Positions 35,472 to 43,673 of a stretch of DNA of 64,000 nt are shown here, piece by piece. Within the stretch, counting starts at the first letter, position 1. Every line of letters begins with the position of its first letter. The stretch comes from Pseudomonas sp. 10S4. Its GTDB lineage: Bacteria > Pseudomonadota > Gammaproteobacteria > Pseudomonadales > Pseudomonadaceae. The notes beneath the pieces are model-generated. The model had not been told where the DNA came from and made no database searches. It saw nothing but the letters and a program-made list of their open reading frames with translations. The position numbers were made by a program, and so were the translations under genes. The stretch lies in NCBI RefSeq assembly GCF_034344865.1, contig NZ_CP133774.1:6262001-6326000 (forward strand), read 5' to 3'.

Positions 35472-35597
35472 GATGATTACTCACAGGAGAGTTGGAGAAA
35501 TGAACGCCACGACGCAGAGAAGAGAACATGCACACCCCAGACGAAATGGCGCTGCGCAGGAAAAGCGGAGGAAGAGTGAGTCATGGCAAATCGATCT

Positions 35598-35723
35598 CCT
35601 GCAAAGCCTGCTGTGCGGAGTGGGGAGCCTCGCGGCCGGATGCCTGAAACAATAGGGCCACGCCGATTGCTTTATTAGTCGATACAATTGGATTGCACTC
35701 GTCCACCAGCGCCAGGAATCACC
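35598..35723. promoter_or_regulatory. Divergent regulatory region, duplicated at 38659-38777
   Basis: Contains ACAATTGGATTGCACTCGTC and CAATAGG with TTAGTCGATACAATTGG upstream of the LysR gene. The same stretch recurs near 38.7 kb with about 75 percent identity. It presumably holds LysR-binding boxes and promoters for the pirin and LysR genes. Confidence 0.5.
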
Positions 35724-35727
35724 CGCC

Positions 35728-36639
35728 ATGATCGACCTCAATGACATCGCCATGTTTGTACAGGTGGTACGCAGCGGCAGCTTTGCAGAGGCGGCGCGAC
35801 GACTGGGCATGCCTCCCAATACCGTGAGTCGCCGCATCCAGCAGCTCGAAGCGCGTCTCGGTACTCGGCTGCTGCAACGCTCCACCCGCAAGCTCACGCT
35901 CACCAGTGCTGGCCAAGGCTTTCATGAGCGTTGCGCCGGAGCGGTCGATGGCCTGGTCGAAGCTGGGCAAGAGTTGATGACGGGCAGCAGCGAGCCCAGT
36001 GGCCTGGTGCGCGTGGCGGCGCCGGCCGACTTCTTCGACTTCTTCCAGATGGAGTGGGTGACCGAGTTTCTGGCCGCGCATCCGCGTGTGCGGCTCGACT
36101 TCGTGCTCAGCGATGCGAAGGCCGACTTGATCGCAGAGCAGATCGATGTCGCTTTTCGCGGCGGGTCCTTGCGCGATTCCGGCTATGTCGGTCGTCAGAT
36201 CCTTGACCCCGGCAGCATCGGGATGGTGGCAAGTCCCTCTTACATCGCGGCGCGCGGCTCACCCCGCACGCTGCAGGACCTGGAGAACCACGATTGTGTG
36301 ATCTCCGCGCACCCCAGCGGCCACGCCACCTGGCGTTTGGTTGGCCCAAATGGTGAGGAAGAAGTTCAAGTTGTCGGGCGATTCAGCGGCAATACCGCGC
36401 AGGCACTGCGCAAGGCCACGGTGGCCGGACTCGGCATTGCGCTGCTCCCGCCTGTGATGGCCAAGCTTGAGGTACAGGCCGGCGTGCTCGTCCCGGTGCT
36501 GCCTCAATACCAGCCCAACGGCTACGGCATGAACGTGCTATATCCGAGCCGCCGGCAACTGCCGCTCGCGGTATCGGCGTTCATCCGGTTGGTGATCGAG
36601 AAGATGAATGCGGCAGACGCACCGCAGGTGTATCGATAG
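35728..36639 (+). CDS. LysR-family regulator
   Basis: A 303-residue regulator. The HTH spans 1-60 (DIAMFVQVVRSGSFAEAARR, LGMPPNTVSRRIQQLEARLG). The substrate-binding domain is of the subgroup with DFVLSDAKADLIAEQIDVAF. It is divergent from the pirin/SDR genes and close to two NmrA-like reductase genes, which have a copy of its upstream region. Likely controls these. Confidence 0.9.
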   Translation: MIDLNDIAMFVQVVRSGSFAEAARRLGMPPNTVSRRIQQLEARLGTRLLQRSTRKLTLTSAGQGFHERCAGAVDGLVEAGQELMTGSSEPSGLVRVAAPADFFDFFQMEWVTEFLAAHPRVRLDFVLSDAKADLIAEQIDVAFRGGSLRDSGYVGRQILDPGSIGMVASPSYIAARGSPRTLQDLENHDCVISAHPSGHATWRLVGPNGEEEVQVVGRFSGNTAQALRKATVAGLGIALLPPVMAKLEVQAGVLVPVLPQYQPNGYGMNVLYPSRRQLPLAVSAFIRLVIEKMNAADAPQVYR

Positions 36640-36707
36640 CGAGTCGCGGCAGGGCCCCTGCCCCATTGCATTTGGGGAAAAGAGCCATGGTTTCATTCGT
36701 GAAAGGC

Positions 36708-36730
36708 CCGGTGGACGAAGCATCCACCGG
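36708..36730. terminator. Hairpin between convergent genes
   Basis: CCGGTGGA (36708-36715) pairs perfectly with TCCACCGG (36723-36730) between the LysR gene and the leftward NmrA gene. No T-run is seen. Confidence 0.45.
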
Positions 36731-36777
36731 ACAGATGTTTGTTTCGAATGTCACGTCGTCGCGTGGCAATCGATGCG

Positions 36778-37683
36778 TCAGGCGGAGGCCGGAATTTCGA
36801 AGTTTGCCCGAGCCCACGCGGCAAACTTCGTCGGCTGTCGGCCGGCGACTTTGTTGGCCAGCGCGATTGCGTCGCGCGAATCCGCACCGAGGTAGGTGTG
36901 GGCCTCAAAGTAGGCGAGCATCTCTGCGATTTCCTTGGCGCCCGGGAACCAGTCGGCAAACAGTTCTCGCGGGACGTGCTTGAACGAAAAATCATGTCCC
37001 AGTCGATTCAGATCGGTGATGACCTCGTTGAAGCTCAGGAAGTCGCCGACCAGCGGCAAATATTCGCCGTTCCCTGCGAGTTCAGGCTGCGCGAACGCAC
37101 CGACCACGACGTGGCCAAGTTCGGTGATGTCACCCATGTGAATGACGCGCTGTTGCGGATCGAGCGGCATCGCCCAACCCAGGGTCCCATCCGCTTGTTT
37201 CTTCGGAGCCATCATGCCAAGCAGATTTTGATAGAAGAACGGAGCGATCACGTAGGTGTGGTGCGCGAATCCAGCCTCACTCACGATGCCGTCGATTTTT
37301 GCTTTGTCCGTAAAATGTGGGACATCAAGCTTGCCGCGGCTGATCGTCTCCACGTTCGGCAGCGTCGACCAGATGAAGTGTTGAACGCCAGCAGCTTTCG
37401 CCGCGTGAATAGCTGCGAGTGCCTGCTTGCGCTCGTCCGTTCCCGGCCCCCAGAAATTGGTTACCAGAAAAACCCCGTATGCCCCGGCAAACGCGGCCTC
37501 CAGTGTTTGCGGACGATCCAGGTCCGCCAGCACGACCTCGTCAGCCAACTGCGGATGCTCGGACGGATTGCGCGTCAACGCACGTACCTTGAATTGACCA
37601 TTCGCCTGCAACGCACGCACAACGGCGCCGCCCTGATGACCGGTTGCGCCGACGACGGCGATGAGCTTTTTGGTGTTTGACAT
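36778..37683 (-). CDS. NmrA-family NAD(P)-binding protein
   Basis: A 301-residue atypical SDR. VVGATGHQGGAVVRAL is the GxxGxxG dinucleotide motif. The rest (GVFLVTNFWGPGTDERKQAL, GVQHFIWSTLPNV) matches the NmrA/HSCARG type, which senses NADPH/NADP+ rather than catalysing in many cases. ATG 37683 begins MSNTKKLIAVVG with the Rossmann fold directly after it. It is downstream of the other reductase (55 bases). Confidence 0.8.
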   Translation of the reverse strand: MSNTKKLIAVVGATGHQGGAVVRALQANGQFKVRALTRNPSEHPQLADEVVLADLDRPQTLEAAFAGAYGVFLVTNFWGPGTDERKQALAAIHAAKAAGVQHFIWSTLPNVETISRGKLDVPHFTDKAKIDGIVSEAGFAHHTYVIAPFFYQNLLGMMAPKKQADGTLGWAMPLDPQQRVIHMGDITELGHVVVGAFAQPELAGNGEYLPLVGDFLSFNEVITDLNRLGHDFSFKHVPRELFADWFPGAKEIAEMLAYFEAHTYLGADSRDAIALANKVAGRQPTKFAAWARANFEIPASA

Positions 37684-37738
37684 GGTAGTTCTCCAATAAA
37701 TGGTTTCTTGGTGAAGAAATCGGTTCGGCGGCAAGTCT

Positions 37739-38599
37739 TCAGGCCGAAGGAGATTTCAGCGCCCTGGCAAGCACATCGCGAAGAGGTTTGGGCGGTCGGC
37801 CGCCAAGGCGCTCGACGTCGCCAGTCACAATGTCGAACGCACCCGCTGCGAAGCTCGCCTGGATGCTGACGACGATGTGGACGGCCCCTGCCGGCAGACC
37901 CGCCTGCGTCAGTCCGGCGCGAAGTTGCTCTTGCGTGATGGCAAGGAACGCGAGTGGCTGACCCGTGATTTCGGCAATGATGGCCGCGCGCTCCGCACCC
38001 GACAGGCGCTCGGGCCCGGTAGCGTTGTAGATCGCGCCGGCATGGCCGTCGCCGATCAGGATTCCGGCTGCGGCGGCCGCCACGTCATCGCGCGCAACGA
38101 AAGCAGCCCGGTTCTCGGTCAGCCCGGTCAGCACGCCCTGGCGTATCGCTGCCTGCGCCAGTTGCACGAAAGCTTCGGCATAGAAGTTCATACGCAGGAC
38201 GGTCCAGGCCGGTGCCGTGGCGATAAGATGCTGCTCGCCTCGCCAGTAGGCCGCGCCGCGCGCCGGCTCCTCCTCCTGCCGCGTGCCCACGGCCGACATG
38301 AGGACGATATGCTTGACGCCCGCCCTCACGGCCGCGTCGATGGCAGCAACGCTCTGCGCCCCACGCTTTCCGGGCTCCGGATCGACGGTCGTGATGATGA
38401 GCAGACGATCGAGACCCGCATAGGCCTCGGCAAGGCTTTCGGGCCGATTGTAGTCCCCGAAGCGTCCCTGAACCGGTCCGGAGACGGCTTCGGGCGTGCG
38501 CGTGATAGCCACTACCTCGTGCCCGCCGGGACGCAGCAGCAATTGCGAAACGACAGCTCTGCCCAAATGGCCGCTGGCGCCACTCACACCAATTTTCAT
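37739..38599 (-). CDS. NAD(P)-binding oxidoreductase, YtfG-like
   Basis: A 286-residue atypical SDR. VSGASGHLGRAVVSQL is the dinucleotide motif. GLDRLLIITTVDPEPGKRGA and GVKHIVLMSAVGT are typical of quinone oxidoreductase 2 (YtfG). ATG 38599 (MKIGVSG) is favoured over 38605 because the fold starts there. First of a two-gene operon with the NmrA gene; its upstream region is a copy of the one by LysR 35728. Confidence 0.8.
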   Translation of the reverse strand: MKIGVSGASGHLGRAVVSQLLLRPGGHEVVAITRTPEAVSGPVQGRFGDYNRPESLAEAYAGLDRLLIITTVDPEPGKRGAQSVAAIDAAVRAGVKHIVLMSAVGTRQEEEPARGAAYWRGEQHLIATAPAWTVLRMNFYAEAFVQLAQAAIRQGVLTGLTENRAAFVARDDVAAAAAGILIGDGHAGAIYNATGPERLSGAERAAIIAEITGQPLAFLAITQEQLRAGLTQAGLPAGAVHIVVSIQASFAAGAFDIVTGDVERLGGRPPKPLRDVLARALKSPSA

Positions 38600-38658
38600 G
38601 TCCACCTCGTCCTGGTCAAACTGGTCGACGGGCGCACGCAGGCCCGTCCTATGTCATT

Positions 38659-38777
38659 GCAAAGCCCGCTAGGCGGATTTGCGAGCCTCTCGGCCCGATG
38701 CAGGAACAATAGGTCTAGGCCAATTAGCTGACTAGTCGGAACAATTGGATTGCACTCGTCCACCAGGGCCAGGAATG
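38659..38777. promoter_or_regulatory. Second copy of the LysR/pirin regulatory region
   Basis: It contains GAACAATTGGATTGCACTCG and GAACAATAGGTCTAGGCC in the same order as 35598-35723. No LysR gene follows on the plus strand, so the copy may be left from a deleted regulator or carry the operator for the nearby LysR. Confidence 0.5.
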
Positions 38778-39264
38778 AACACCCATCCCGGGTGTGTCAG
38801 CGTTAGCGCTGTATAAGGAGAACGCCATGAAATTCCATGCCAGGAATCCAAACCCAAGACTCATAAAACAGTGGGAGAGCCTTACCGCATAGAACGAGGT
38901 GAAGATGCGAATGAGTGCTGGCATTATCGAAATGGTTTGAAGTGCAGAGGCGTATTTGTTTCCTGAGTGATAATTCCAGTTCCTCTTCTTGCCCCAGTCG
39001 GGCTCGATGATCACACACTCAAGTTTGAAGGTGATTCCTGCCGATCCCGAGTAGTAGAAGTAGATATGCCAGAAAGACCATTCATGTGCGGCTGGATGGT
39101 GGCAGAAAACTCCGGTGTGACTTTGATTACGACAATGAAAATCCTCGGCCCGGGGGTGCGGAACGGATGCAAAATACGTACTATCAGACAGTTGTCGGCC
39201 ATGAACTGGCAATCAAGGTTGGCACCCAAAGCTGCCCGTCAACTCCAATGCGGAAGACCTGATT
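38778..39264. other. Unclear region, possible remnants
   Basis: No convincing gene. An ATG at 38827 with AAGGAG upstream opens a 21-codon frame MKFHARNPNPRLIKQWESLT that ends early. Another frame at 39035-39262 reads DFDYDNENPRPGGAERMQNT then YYQTVVGHELAIKVGTQSC, protein-like, and ends just before the next gene. It may be the end of a lost partner gene. Confidence 0.3.
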
Positions 39265-39282
39265 TTGCCTAGACAGCAGCCA

Positions 39283-39768
39283 ATGAAACTTCTAGATCGA
39301 GTAGCCGACCCTCATGAAAGTATTGAATTCAGCCTTCGTGGCCGAGGTCTTTTACTCGGTATCGCTTTTCTTTCCATACCACTTTATTTTATTTTTTACC
39401 CGAGCAATTGGTTGATACTTTTCCACTGGTCATGGCTATCGGCATGCTGGGCTTTAGTGGTTTTGTTGTCCATTTTGCGCAATATCAAGTGGTCGCCTAT
39501 TTATGCAGGACCAATCCTTATAGTTGATACCGAAGGAATATCTGGCCGTGGAGGAGTCTTTGATTCAGCCTGGAAGGTTTCTTGGGATCAAATAGAAAAA
39601 TTTGAGTGGGGGCGGAACGGACTCTTTCTTTATAAGAAAAACATGAAAAATTGGGAAGTCCCAATTCGCCAGGGCGGCGTTGGTGGGCCACGACTTGTGC
39701 AGGCGTTAAATGCACGGCTTAGTGCTTATGCTTCAAACAAAGGCGACCCACAAGAAGAGGCGGCATAG
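39283..39768 (+). CDS. Membrane protein with PH-like domain, unknown
   Basis: A 161-residue protein. Two hydrophobic segments at about 23-44 and 47-68 (LLLGIAFLSIPLYFIFYPSN, WLSACWALVVLLSILRNIKW) are followed by a beta-rich domain (ILIVDTEGISGRGGVFDSAW, EKFEWGRNGLFLYKKN) that resembles YcxB/STM3941-type PH-like folds. A TTG start at 39265 has GGAAGA upstream and is an alternative. Codon use is more AT-rich than in neighbouring genes. Confidence 0.6.
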   Translation: MKLLDRVADPHESIEFSLRGRGLLLGIAFLSIPLYFIFYPSNWLILFHWSWLSACWALVVLLSILRNIKWSPIYAGPILIVDTEGISGRGGVFDSAWKVSWDQIEKFEWGRNGLFLYKKNMKNWEVPIRQGGVGGPRLVQALNARLSAYASNKGDPQEEAA

Positions 39769-39782
39769 GGTTGAAAGTGAGC

Positions 39783-39908
39783 ATCCCTTTGCTGCTGAAC
39801 GTCAGCGGTCCAGGCACGAAGGCGGCAATACCGGTTTGTTCACACGCGACGATTTCCGTGCCCTTGTACCCAACCACTGTCAGCGTCTCTACACCGTTCT
39901 CAAGCGGC
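39783..39908 (-). pseudogene. IS1182-family transposase fragment
   Basis: The reverse frame reads ENGVETLTVVGYKGTEIVAC then EQTGIAAFVPGPLTFSSKG, aligned with ESLTVVADRGYYKGLEILAC and EQAGITTFVPKPLTSGSKA of the complete transposase, lacking about four residues. It has no ends. Confidence 0.7.
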
Positions 39909-39913
39909 ATCAA

Positions 39914-40951
39914 TCAGACCACTTGATTGCGTCCATTGCGCTTGGCGCGGTACAGCGCATCATCTGCACGGACTACGAGACTTTCCACCGTATCGTCCGC
40001 GTTAGCGAGGGCAACACCGAACGACGCCGTGACTGTATCGAGCACTTCGTTCGTGCCACGCGCCTTGATCCGCAACGACTGAATCTTTTGGCGCAGCAGT
40101 TCGGCAAAGTCACGGACAGCGGAGAGATCGGCGCACTCGCGCAGGACCACGCAAAACTCTTCGCCACCATAACGCGCCGCCAGGGCCTGAGGTGGCAGTG
40201 CAGCTCGCAACACCTGACCGACATGTTCGAGCACGCGATCGCCCAGCGGATGCCCATATTGGTCATTGAATTGCTTGAAGTGGTCGATATCCAACATCAC
40301 CAACGCGACGCCTTGCGCTTCGGTGTTCAGCGCATGCTCCAGCACTCGAGAGAAGGTGTTTCGGTTGAGCACTTGAGTCAGACCGTCCAGCGATGCGTCC
40401 AGTTGGGCACGCTCAAGTTTATCGCGCAGGCTTTTAATCTCGTTTTGGGCAGTGTGCAGTTGAGCAAGGAATCGCTCTTGCTGATCGTGCATCGCCTGAG
40501 TGCTTTGTTGAAGCTCGTTGAGTATTGCCGGCAATCTTTTATCGACTGGCTCAGCGAGCATTTCCAGGCAGTGCCCAAGACTGGCCTTAAAGTTGAGACT
40601 GCCATTTACGCTATGCGAGACGTCTCGTTCCATGCCATCAACCAGATTAATCGCCTGTTGCTGGCCGGCACGGGCATCTTCCAGTTCATCGCGAATAATG
40701 TAGTCGCGAAAAAGCCTGGAAGCGGACTCCGAGGGGAAGTAATCGAAGTCTTTAACAACCCGGTCCAGGTGGCGATTGAGTTCTGGTTCCAGGCCTTTGC
40801 TATAGGTGTACCAAAGCGCGTAATGCACCGGATTCGGCGGGATGTTGTGACGCACCATCAGAGGCACGGCTTGCTTGAGCAATGCTGCCGCCTCGCGGTA
40901 GTCCTCTGGATACAACGCTAAGGCAGTCGCATGCAGCTCTGATTGGCTCAT
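39914..40951 (-). CDS. Cytosolic diguanylate cyclase (GGDEF)
   Basis: A 345-residue protein. The N-terminal 160 residues are helical and contain a coiled coil (LHTAQNEIKSLRDKLERAQL). The GGDEF domain starts DASLDGLTQVLNRNTFSR and has DIDHFKQFNDQYGH and ARYGGEEFCVVLRE. No RxxD inhibitory site is present at -5 (PPQA occupies it). No membrane segments. It makes c-di-GMP; signal unknown. Confidence 0.85.
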   Translation of the reverse strand: MSQSELHATALALYPEDYREAAALLKQAVPLMVRHNIPPNPVHYALWYTYSKGLEPELNRHLDRVVKDFDYFPSESASRLFRDYIIRDELEDARAGQQQAINLVDGMERDVSHSVNGSLNFKASLGHCLEMLAEPVDKRLPAILNELQQSTQAMHDQQERFLAQLHTAQNEIKSLRDKLERAQLDASLDGLTQVLNRNTFSRVLEHALNTEAQGVALVMLDIDHFKQFNDQYGHPLGDRVLEHVGQVLRAALPPQALAARYGGEEFCVVLRECADLSAVRDFAELLRQKIQSLRIKARGTNEVLDTVTASFGVALANADDTVESLVVRADDALYRAKRNGRNQVV

Positions 40952-41005
40952 GACATCACTATTATTAGTTGTTATTGGCGAGTAAGAATGCGCGCCAGCA
41001 TAGCC

Positions 41006-41401
41006 TTACGCTCGCCGCACCGCTATGCACTTAATCTCCACCAAAAGTCCCGGGTTAGCTAACTCACTCACCCCAATACAAGTCCAGGCGCACAGCCCTC
41101 TGGGGAACAGGCGATTTTTCACCTCACGAAACACCGCCATGTGCTTGGCCAAATCAACGTGATAGGTAGTCATGTCGACCACATCCTCGAACGTGCAGCC
41201 TCCAGCGGCGAGCACCTGGCGCAGGCTTTCCCAGGCACAGATGAACTGTTCTTCAGGATCCACGATGACTTGCAAGTCAGGTGTTCTTCCAACCTGACCG
41301 GCACAGTAAAGTGTGTCGCCAACCCTCACTGCAGGCGCATAACCCGCGCGTTCAACGATAAGTTTCATGGCTTCAGGAATGATGATTTCTCGGTCGGACA
41401 T
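41006..41401 (-). CDS. RidA family enamine/imine deaminase-like protein
   Basis: A 131-residue RidA homologue: LYCAGQVGRTPDLQVIVDPE, then VLAAGGCTFEDVVDMTTYHV, and a C-terminal LVEIKCIAV strand. It lacks the usual Arg in the PxR position that binds keto acid (PRGLCAWTCIGVSELAN), so activity may differ from RidA itself. It is 17 bases after the GlxA-type gene and probably co-transcribed. Confidence 0.8.
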   Translation of the reverse strand: MSDREIIIPEAMKLIVERAGYAPAVRVGDTLYCAGQVGRTPDLQVIVDPEEQFICAWESLRQVLAAGGCTFEDVVDMTTYHVDLAKHMAVFREVKNRLFPRGLCAWTCIGVSELANPGLLVEIKCIAVRRA

Positions 41402-41418
41402 TGCTGGGTCTCCGGGGG

Positions 41419-42378
41419 TTATTTGACCAGCCGCTTTTCCTTGGAAGGCCGGTAGCCAAAGTACGAGCTATAGCATTTGCTGAAATGACTCGGCGACACA
41501 AAGCCGCAGGCAACCAGCACATCGACCTGGGATAACTCGGTGTGTTGAAGCAGCCGACGCGCCTCGGTTATCCGCAGTTCCAGGTAATAGCGTTGCGGCG
41601 TTGTGCCCAATTGCTCCTTGAACAATCGTTCGAGTTGCCGCCGGGAACGGCCTGCGTAAACAGCCAGTTGATCCAGTTCCAGAGGCTCTTCGAGGTTGGC
41701 GCCCATCAGATTGACCACTTCACGTAACGGTGCGCTCACACTGATATTTTCAGTCGGTTTGATGCGCCGGTAGCGCGACTCCTCGAACGCCAGGATGTCT
41801 TCAATGCCCTCGACGAGGGCTTTGTCGTGCAAGCCTTTGATCCAGTCCAGCGCCATGTGGAAGGCCCCGGAAGGGCTGGACGCCGTGAGCCGGTCTCGAT
41901 CAATGATGTAGGGCTCGCTGCTGACCTGCGTGACCTTGCAGAACTCTGCGAGGGCGGGGCGGTGTTCGGGGTGAATGGCGCAACGGTATCCGTCAAGCAA
42001 CCCTGCCCGGCCTAGAAACCACGCGCCATTCCACAATCCGGCCAGGCTGACGCCATGCTCTGACGCGTTTCTCAGCAGGCTGATCAACTCGTCGCTGGCC
42101 TTCAGTTCTGTCCGGTAGCCACCACAAATGACCAGCAGATCCAGATCACGAATCCCGGAACAATCGATCCGCGCATCTGGCCGTATGACCAGGCCCAGAT
42201 CGCTGACCACCTCCCCATCGTTCAAGCTGAACGTTCGGGAAGAGAACAAGCCGGGACGTAGCAGATTCGCGGTGATAATCGTGTCCAGCGCTTGAGTAAA
42301 CGCGGGCAGCGAGAAATGCTCCAGCAGCAGAAAGCCTGTGCGGGCCATTTGCACCGGCTCATCTGGCTGCTCATTCAA
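41419..42378 (-). CDS. GlxA-type AraC-family regulator
   Basis: A 319-residue regulator. An N-terminal DJ-1/PfpI-like domain (GFLLLEHFSLPAFTQALDTI, AGLWNGAWFLGRAGLLDGYR) precedes a C-terminal AraC HTH pair: LDQLAVYAGRSRRQLERLF and VDVLVACGFVSPSHFSKCYS. The DJ-1 nucleophile Cys is absent (Trp-Asn-Gly). It is first in an operon with a RidA gene, implying control of an amino-compound catabolic step. Confidence 0.85.
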   Translation of the reverse strand: MNEQPDEPVQMARTGFLLLEHFSLPAFTQALDTIITANLLRPGLFSSRTFSLNDGEVVSDLGLVIRPDARIDCSGIRDLDLLVICGGYRTELKASDELISLLRNASEHGVSLAGLWNGAWFLGRAGLLDGYRCAIHPEHRPALAEFCKVTQVSSEPYIIDRDRLTASSPSGAFHMALDWIKGLHDKALVEGIEDILAFEESRYRRIKPTENISVSAPLREVVNLMGANLEEPLELDQLAVYAGRSRRQLERLFKEQLGTTPQRYYLELRITEARRLLQHTELSQVDVLVACGFVSPSHFSKCYSSYFGYRPSKEKRLVK

Positions 42379-42528
42379 ATAGCGGAGGTTTTTCCCTTCA
42401 TGCCACCGCTGAATTGGCGTCGTTCGATCAAGGTCTGGGCCACTCGGTTACGTTAACGAACATGGGCGTTGATAAAACGCCATGCTAACCGCCAGCCGCA
42501 TAAAAAGCCCTTTCCTCTTACTTGCAGT

Positions 42529-42577
42529 AAAAAGGTGACAGATCCATTTTCCTGGAAAATGAAGCTGTCACCTTTTT
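42529..42577. terminator. Strong hairpin with GTGACAG arms and T-run
   Basis: AAAAAGGTGACAG (42529-42541) pairs with CTGTCACCTTTTTT (42565-42578), and CATTTTC pairs with GAAAATG inside. It ends in a T-run in both directions and sits downstream of the DUF6124 gene (reverse strand). Bidirectional terminator likely. Confidence 0.65.
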
Positions 42578-42595
42578 TGCTGATCACTGAAAAAT

Positions 42596-42722
42596 GTGGC
42601 GAGGGAGCTTGCTCCCGCTGGGCTGCAATTGAGCCCCAATAAAGCTGTCGCGGTTTTTCAGAAAGAACTCGATGGCCGATTTGGGGCTGCTGCGCAGCCC
42701 AACGGGGTCAAGCCCCTCGCCA
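42596..42722. repeat. Inverted repeat with Pseudomonas REP-like arms
   Basis: GTGGCGAGGGAGCTTGCTCC to CGCTGGGCTGC pairs in reverse with GCGCAGCCCAACGGGGTCAA to GCCCCTCGCCAC about 70 bases on. Such GTGGCGAGGGAGC elements are common in fluorescens-group genomes. A further half-site (GTGAGGGAGCAAGCTTCCTC) follows at about 42750. Confidence 0.65.
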
Positions 42723-42786
42723 CAGGGTGTTCCATCAGAAATGAGTGTCGTGAGGGAGCAAGCTTCCTCACGAACGTGCCTGGCGA

Positions 42787-43149
42787 CTACCCAGGTTTGT
42801 GGTTATCCAGTACTCGATTGACCGCTAACTCACCCATCATGATCACCTGTTGTAGCAACAGCATTTTTTTGCGTTGCGGGCCTTCCATTAAACCGGCGAT
42901 ATCACCGGCCATGTCGCTGGCTGACTCTAACGAATCGCAAGCTTGGAGGAGCAACGTTTCGTCATCTACCGCTGGGTCGATGAGGAAGATGATGCCGGGC
43001 TTGCGGGGCGGTATCGGCTCTTTCAGCGCCCCGGGGTTGAGGTAGAAGTTGAGTGCGCGGTCGGTTGCCTCTTTGAGCTTTTTGGGGTCGAGGGAGGCAT
43101 CGTGGGGTACTGGATCGGTGTCGGGGGGATTGGATGTGACTTTGAACAT
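42787..43149 (-). CDS. DUF6124 family protein
   Basis: A 120-residue protein with MFKVTSNPPDTDP at the start, ALNFYLNPGALKEPIPPRKP in the middle, and DDETLLLQACDSLESASDMA, QRKKMLLLQQVIMMGELAVN at the end, the layout of the DUF6124 family seen widely in Pseudomonas. The function is unknown. Proteins of this family are usually small and helical. The start ATG 43149 follows a long conserved upstream leader. Confidence 0.8.
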   Translation of the reverse strand: MFKVTSNPPDTDPVPHDASLDPKKLKEATDRALNFYLNPGALKEPIPPRKPGIIFLIDPAVDDETLLLQACDSLESASDMAGDIAGLMEGPQRKKMLLLQQVIMMGELAVNRVLDNHKPG

Positions 43150-43526
43150 AGATCTGATTCCAGAGTTGGGGCCACTACCGCTCTCGACTAAAAGAGGGTG
43201 GCGGCTGTACGCAGGTTAGTCGACCGGTGGAATCAGCAAGCCCGGCGCGCCCAAGGGCGCCCTGCGCACAACCACCATCAAGTACAGACATAGAATGACC
43301 TGACTGAATGGCGCTTATGCACCTTACCGATAACCACCGGGCGACTAAACCCGACCACTGATGGGCAGTGGCAGGCAAACGATAGAGTCCGGGGGCAAAG
43401 CGCACAAGCCGGCGGATTCTGGCGTACGCGTAGGTAATGACGCAAGGTGTTGTAGCCTTTAGGACGTAACGCCGAGTGTCCTTAAACATGCGCCGCGAAG
43501 CATGTTTAAGCGGTGCACCCACTGAC
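43150..43526 (-). other. Conserved leader-like region upstream of the DUF6124 gene
   Basis: It contains GGCGCGCCCAAGGGCGCC (imperfect palindrome near 43250) and the perfect inverted repeat CTTAAACATGC / GCATGTTTAAG (43481-43510). A 140-codon frame spans it (for example ARIRRLVRFAPGLYRLPATA). From memory such leaders recur upstream of DUF6124 genes. Whether it is an RNA element or a peptide leader is unresolved. Confidence 0.35.
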
Positions 43527-43528
43527 GC

Positions 43529-43623
43529 CATCGCGAGCAAGCTCGCTCCCACAAGGGCCGGTGTCGGCCGCAACACTTGCGAACGACACCGAGCCAATGT
43601 GGGAGCGAGCTTGTTCGCGATGA
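43529..43623. repeat. Pseudomonas REP doublet
   Basis: ATCGCGAGCAAGCTCGCTCC (43530-43549) and GTGGGAGCGAGCTTGTTCGC (43599-43618) lie in inverted orientation, about 50 bases apart. This is the classical fluorescens-group REP/REPIN arrangement. It is between DUF6124 and the MFS gene. Confidence 0.85.
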
Positions 43624-43673
43624 CGGCGACACATCCAGCATCCGTCTAACGGACGTACCGCATCGCCAGCCGT

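Noticed and set aside
36739..37680. 313-codon plus-strand frame opposite the NmrA gene
   Set aside because: The reverse strand has the Rossmann motif and matches NmrA proteins over full length.
39710..40921. 403-codon plus-strand frame opposite the GGDEF gene
   Set aside because: Antisense shadow of a gene with complete GGEEF motifs.
41006..42378. GlxA/RidA pair as carnitine regulator operon
   Set aside because: The DJ-1/AraC layout is shared by many regulators; nothing specific to carnitine genes lies nearby.
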